Shown in pieces: positions 62,001 through 64,000 of a DNA stretch of 64,000 nt. The position numbers and the translations under genes are program-made. The notes beneath the pieces are model-generated. The model saw only the letters and a program-made list of their open reading frames with translations, ran no database searches and was not told where the DNA came from. Position 1 is the stretch's first letter, and every line of letters begins with the position of its first letter. The DNA is taken from positions 62,001 through 126,000 of the forward strand of contig JAPLFQ010000021.1 of NCBI GenBank assembly GCA_026390595.1, in the 5' to 3' direction. The DNA comes from Ignavibacteriales bacterium. Its GTDB lineage: Bacteria > Bacteroidota > Ignavibacteria > UBA10030.

Positions 62001-62448
62001 CGTTCCATGATTTCGCTGTTGAGTCCTTCAGGTTTTTGAACGTAAACCAACGCTCACCGTTGACGCTAAGGTGGAACAGATGCGGCCCCTCCGCGTTTTG
62101 AAACCCGGCGTGTTCCAGACCTGCAATCCAGATAAATCGATAGTGGTCACCGGCATAGATATCAGGAATCGTATCCGTCTCCCACGAAATGGAGCGGACT
62201 TCCTTACGAGCCCGTACCAGAAGAGCGACGTCGGCGTCGGGATGAGACGAACGATACGAGATGAGCTGGCCGGAGAGCGTCTTACGATAGCCGTTGAGAA
62301 ACGTGCCCGCATCGATCGGGTTCAGCGAATCGACAACCTGCCGGATGTTGATCCGGATTTCCTGCGCGGACTGTTGAGGATTGGCCTGAAGAAGAGACGG
62401 TACGATCGCAAACGCGAACAGTGTGATTCGGATTCGGTGCGTACTCAT
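59089..62448 (-). CDS. large secreted GH38-like alpha-mannosidase
   Basis: The 1119-residue protein has a signal peptide (ITLFAFAIVPSLLQA), an N-terminal beta-rich region of about 320 residues, then a GH38-type catalytic domain. Zinc ligands appear in SYSHNDIGYTDL (H-x-D), the nucleophile region in VSDIPGFTWGIVPAL and a histidine motif in YDEHTWGAHNS. C-terminal beta domains follow (VENDILSVSVNKTTGALDDF, GVHIGFPFDLP). The nucleophile segment diverges from the usual DxFGHS, so specificity may be unusual. The ATG has GGAG at 8 bases. It is the exported counterpart of the cytosolic GH38 at 18-20 kb and stands alone between an SDR and a secretion ATPase. Confidence 0.82.
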   Translation of the reverse strand: MSTHRIRITLFAFAIVPSLLQANPQQSAQEIRINIRQVVDSLNPIDAGTFLNGYRKTLSGQLISYRSSHPDADVALLVRARKEVRSISWETDTIPDIYAGDHYRFIWIAGLEHAGFQNAEGPHLFHLSVNGERWFTFKNLKDSTAKSWNVKAANGAQLSFETVTVDRVGDLFGTMHLDIPKKLVVPGKPLVLQVLGEDDRSDDWFMTFQYSFSFEPRIRMEPVVLREQTGRSQVLRLSLDNLRSGRDIQIFLPAGGGSITEPLRVGSNVFFVPVPAVQSSREISVSFNVNDNPVSRKFVTIRPVNKRDIYFLSYSHNDIGYTDLQSNIEKKQWRNLDEALRLIALTKDYPPDARFKWNMEVVWALDGYLKQASDSRRKEVMDAVRSGSIGLNALYANILTGLANAVEMNHFTERARTLQSEYSVPITTALVSDIPGFTWGIVPALAQSGVKYFSISPNPGDRIGFTIEEWGDKPFYWQSQSGKEKVLTWVAGESYASFHEGDLSKLGDDKIFKLLRKLDDRKYPYEIVQLPYTVGGDNGPPDPKLSDYVQKWNERYASPRLIIATHRQLFEEFERRYGPTLRTFSGDFTPYWEDGAASSAYETAVNRRAADRLIQDEALWSMRAPAVFPRQDFASAWRNVILYDEHTWGAHNSISEPDLPFVKGQWEIKRRFALDADSLSKVLEQQPMPQDQQKRDGVFDVYNTQSWARTDILYFTPDQSAIGDRVVNAEGKPIPSQRLSTGELAVLMKNMRPMSSARITLKKGTAASEGSVNASGALVENDILSVSVNKTTGALDDFQWKRNGLRIVDLNRGRGLNEFLYVPGKDPSDARRISNAKVGVKEKGKLVSSLMVEADAPGCRKYSYEVRVIDGIDRIDIINRLDKLAVRSKEGVHIGFPFDLPEGVLRYDVAHGIVRPEVDQLAGACKNFFSVVSWVDISNDQRGVTWATPDVPLIEIGDITAEKPWMRDISTAQNFYSYAMNNYWHTNYKADQEGEMVFRYSVRPHGAYSQLEAARFGIERRQRLVVLPASGDGKTEVPLYEIEPAGLIVLSTKPIPDNAGWILTIYNPTDQKRSAKLRWNKSMPVSIHASDAFEITGGQIEGGIEVPAYGSVFVRVNPK

Positions 62449-62622
62449 GGTAAAGCTCCACGTGTGGGACATCGCCTGGTGCGGCCTGAACTCTTGATAT
62501 GGAATTTAGCGGATGCTGAGAAGCGCGGTGTGCTGCACATCAACGGTGTATCTGGCGGAGTGAAAACAGGGGGCTCGATCGGCCGCACAGGATTCGTCGC
62601 GGGTCAACCTGCGTGATCACCA

Positions 62623-64000
62623 TCAGTTGCGGCGTGTCACGCGCAGCACTTCTTCGAGCGACGTGATGCCCGCAAGGGCCTTCTGCAATCCATCAAAGTA
62701 CATCTCCCGGAACCCACCCTTGACCGCAAGGGCCCTGAGTTTTGTCGTCGTAACCTCACTGGAGATCAGGTCGCGCATGTCATCGGTTACGGCAAGAACT
62801 TCGTGCATTGCCACACGGCCTTTGTAGCCGATGCCGTTGCAGGAACTGCATCCCCGGGGCCGGAACAGGGTTGTGCCGAGCGGGAGGTTGAGTAATCCTG
62901 AAGATTCAAGTTTAGTACTTTCAGGCTCGTACTCTTCGTAGCATCGGACGCAGAGTTTCCTCACCAACCGCTGCGCCAACACACCGATGATGGACGCGCT
63001 GACCCAAAAGGGTTCCACACCAAGGTTGATCATACGCGGGATCGCTCCAATGGCGTCGTTGGTGTGCATGGTGCTGAGGACAAGATGTCCCGTCAGCGCT
63101 GCTTCGGTGGCAATCGTTCCGGTTTCAGCATCGCGGATCTCGCCGATGAGAACAACGTTTGGATCCTGGCGGAGGATCGCCCTGAGTGCCGCGGCAAAAG
63201 TCAGACCACGCTCGGCGACAACCTGCACCTGGTTGATGAGATCGAGCTTGTATTCCACCGGATTCTCGACCGTCGTGATGTTCCGGCCGACGTTTTTCAT
63301 CTCATTCAATCCGGCGTACAACGTCGTCGTCTTGCCGCTGCCCGTCGGACCCGTGACAAGCACGATGCCGTTCGGAACCGTCAGCAAGGAACGAAACTTG
63401 ACGAGATTCTCCTTCGAGAAGCCGAGGTTGTCGAGACTCAGGATCATCGATGTCTTGCTCAGGAGCCGCAGCACCATCTTCTCCCCATACAACAGAGGGA
63501 GCGTGTTGATTCGGACATCGAACACCCGATCGGCGAACGTGAGCGTGATTCTTCCGTCAAGCGGTATCGTCCGCTCGAACATATCCATACCTGCCCGCGC
63601 TTTGATGACTGCGATGAGTCCCTGGTGATATGACATCGGCAGTGAGACGATCCGCTGAAGAACGCCGTCAACCCTGAAGCGGATCATCAATTCCTCTTCT
63701 CCCGGCTCAATATGAATGTCACTCGAACCTGACTTCGCCGCGCGAAGAAGCAATTCGTCCACCATCTTTGACATCGACGCTTCGGTCTCGAGGTCCATGC
63801 CGCGCACTGACGTGCCTGTACCACGATTACGCATATCGTATTTCGACAGGTCGAGCGATGAGCCAATCCGTTCAAGCTTGTCCAGGGCACCGCCATATTT
63901 CTGGAACGCTGCCTCGAAGTCGGAGATTGTGGTCACCACGGGGAGGACGCGCCCACCTGTGATTCTTTGAAGCTCATTGCGGTCGGTTGGTGAAAGCGGA
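62623..64000 (-). CDS. GspE/PilB-type secretion or pilus assembly ATPase (5' end beyond the right edge)
   Basis: The frame stays open to the window edge, so the start is not visible; 458 residues are seen. The part beyond 63939 reads LQRITGGRVLPVVTTISDFE, the end of a GspE/MshE N-terminal domain, so the gene is not a short protein starting there. The catalytic domain has the Walker A box GPTGSGKTTTLYAGL, Asp box, LIGEIRDAETGTIA and the His box. A four-cysteine zinc motif (CVRCYEEYE... CSSCNGIGYKGR) is as in PilB and GspE. It powers type IV pilus extension or type II secretion. No other pilus or secretion genes are in view. Confidence 0.93.
   Translation of the reverse strand, partial: PLSPTDRNELQRITGGRVLPVVTTISDFEAAFQKYGGALDKLERIGSSLDLSKYDMRNRGTGTSVRGMDLETEASMSKMVDELLLRAAKSGSSDIHIEPGEEELMIRFRVDGVLQRIVSLPMSYHQGLIAVIKARAGMDMFERTIPLDGRITLTFADRVFDVRINTLPLLYGEKMVLRLLSKTSMILSLDNLGFSKENLVKFRSLLTVPNGIVLVTGPTGSGKTTTLYAGLNEMKNVGRNITTVENPVEYKLDLINQVQVVAERGLTFAAALRAILRQDPNVVLIGEIRDAETGTIATEAALTGHLVLSTMHTNDAIGAIPRMINLGVEPFWVSASIIGVLAQRLVRKLCVRCYEEYEPESTKLESSGLLNLPLGTTLFRPRGCSSCNGIGYKGRVAMHEVLAVTDDMRDLISSEVTTTKLRALAVKGGFREMYFDGLQKALAGITSLEEVLRVTRRN

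Noticed and set aside
1-64000. CRISPR arrays, tRNA or rRNA genes, prophage or defence islands
   Set aside because: No regularly spaced repeats, no cloverleaf or rRNA-like sequence and no cluster of phage or nuclease genes were recognised by reading.

Overview
The window reads as part of the chromosome of a saccharolytic, Gram-negative, free-living bacterium, most likely of the FCB group (Bacteroidota/Ignavibacteriota-like). The hints are many Sec- and Tat-exported glycoside hydrolases, an SSS sugar symporter, a fused rhamnulose-phosphate aldolase/dehydrogenase and N-glycan enzymes. No outer-membrane SusC/D pair or type IX sorting tail is visible, and promoters look like ordinary sigma-70 sites (TTGACT-N17-TATNNT), so the phylum is inferred with low confidence. 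No rRNA, tRNA, CRISPR array or intact transposase was seen.

Layout. 1-5.8 kb holds housekeeping and signalling genes: a small membrane protein cut by the left edge, an ECF sigma factor, a periplasmic FKBP isomerase, a receiver-kinase/PAS-kinase pair and a lipid/diacylglycerol kinase. 6.1-10.3 kb is a rightward operon of a corrinoid protein, a MetH-type reactivation protein, a ribokinase, a D-lyxose/mannose isomerase and a UroD/MtaA-like methyltransferase. 10.3-28.6 kb is an all-leftward block: SSS symporter, small membrane protein, galactokinase, a TIM-barrel/FGE-like fusion, LacI regulator, homocysteine methyltransferase, cytosolic GH38, second UroD-like protein, GH3, third MtaA-like protein and GH78. 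28.8-39.3 kb is an N-glycan block: RbsB-like binding protein, unknown secreted protein, RbsC-like permease, GH20, GH92, glycosylasparaginase and CutC. 39.3-58 kb holds proline dehydrogenase, an ORF6N protein, deoxysugar aldolases, GH36, an M24 peptidase, GH43, a Gfo/Idh oxidoreductase, RhaM, a nucleotidyltransferase-GHMP kinase fusion, GH95 and GH29. 58-64 kb has an SDR, a very large secreted GH38-like protein and a GspE/PilB ATPase running off the right edge.

How the genes fit together. The hydrolases (GH92, GH20, GH38, GH29, GH95, GH36, GH3, GH78, GH43 and glycosylasparaginase) would dismantle complex fucosylated N-glycans or similar heteroglycans. Galactokinase, lyxose/mannose isomerase, class II aldolases and RhaM would handle the sugars. 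The most striking element is a corrinoid methyl-transfer system interleaved with these hydrolases. It amounts to a methionine synthase split into separate homocysteine, cobalamin and reactivation proteins, with three UroD/MtaA-like proteins as candidate methyl donors' enzymes. I propose that it removes methyl groups from O-methylated sugars or glycosides released by the hydrolases and passes them to homocysteine. That function is inferred, not shown by the sequence.
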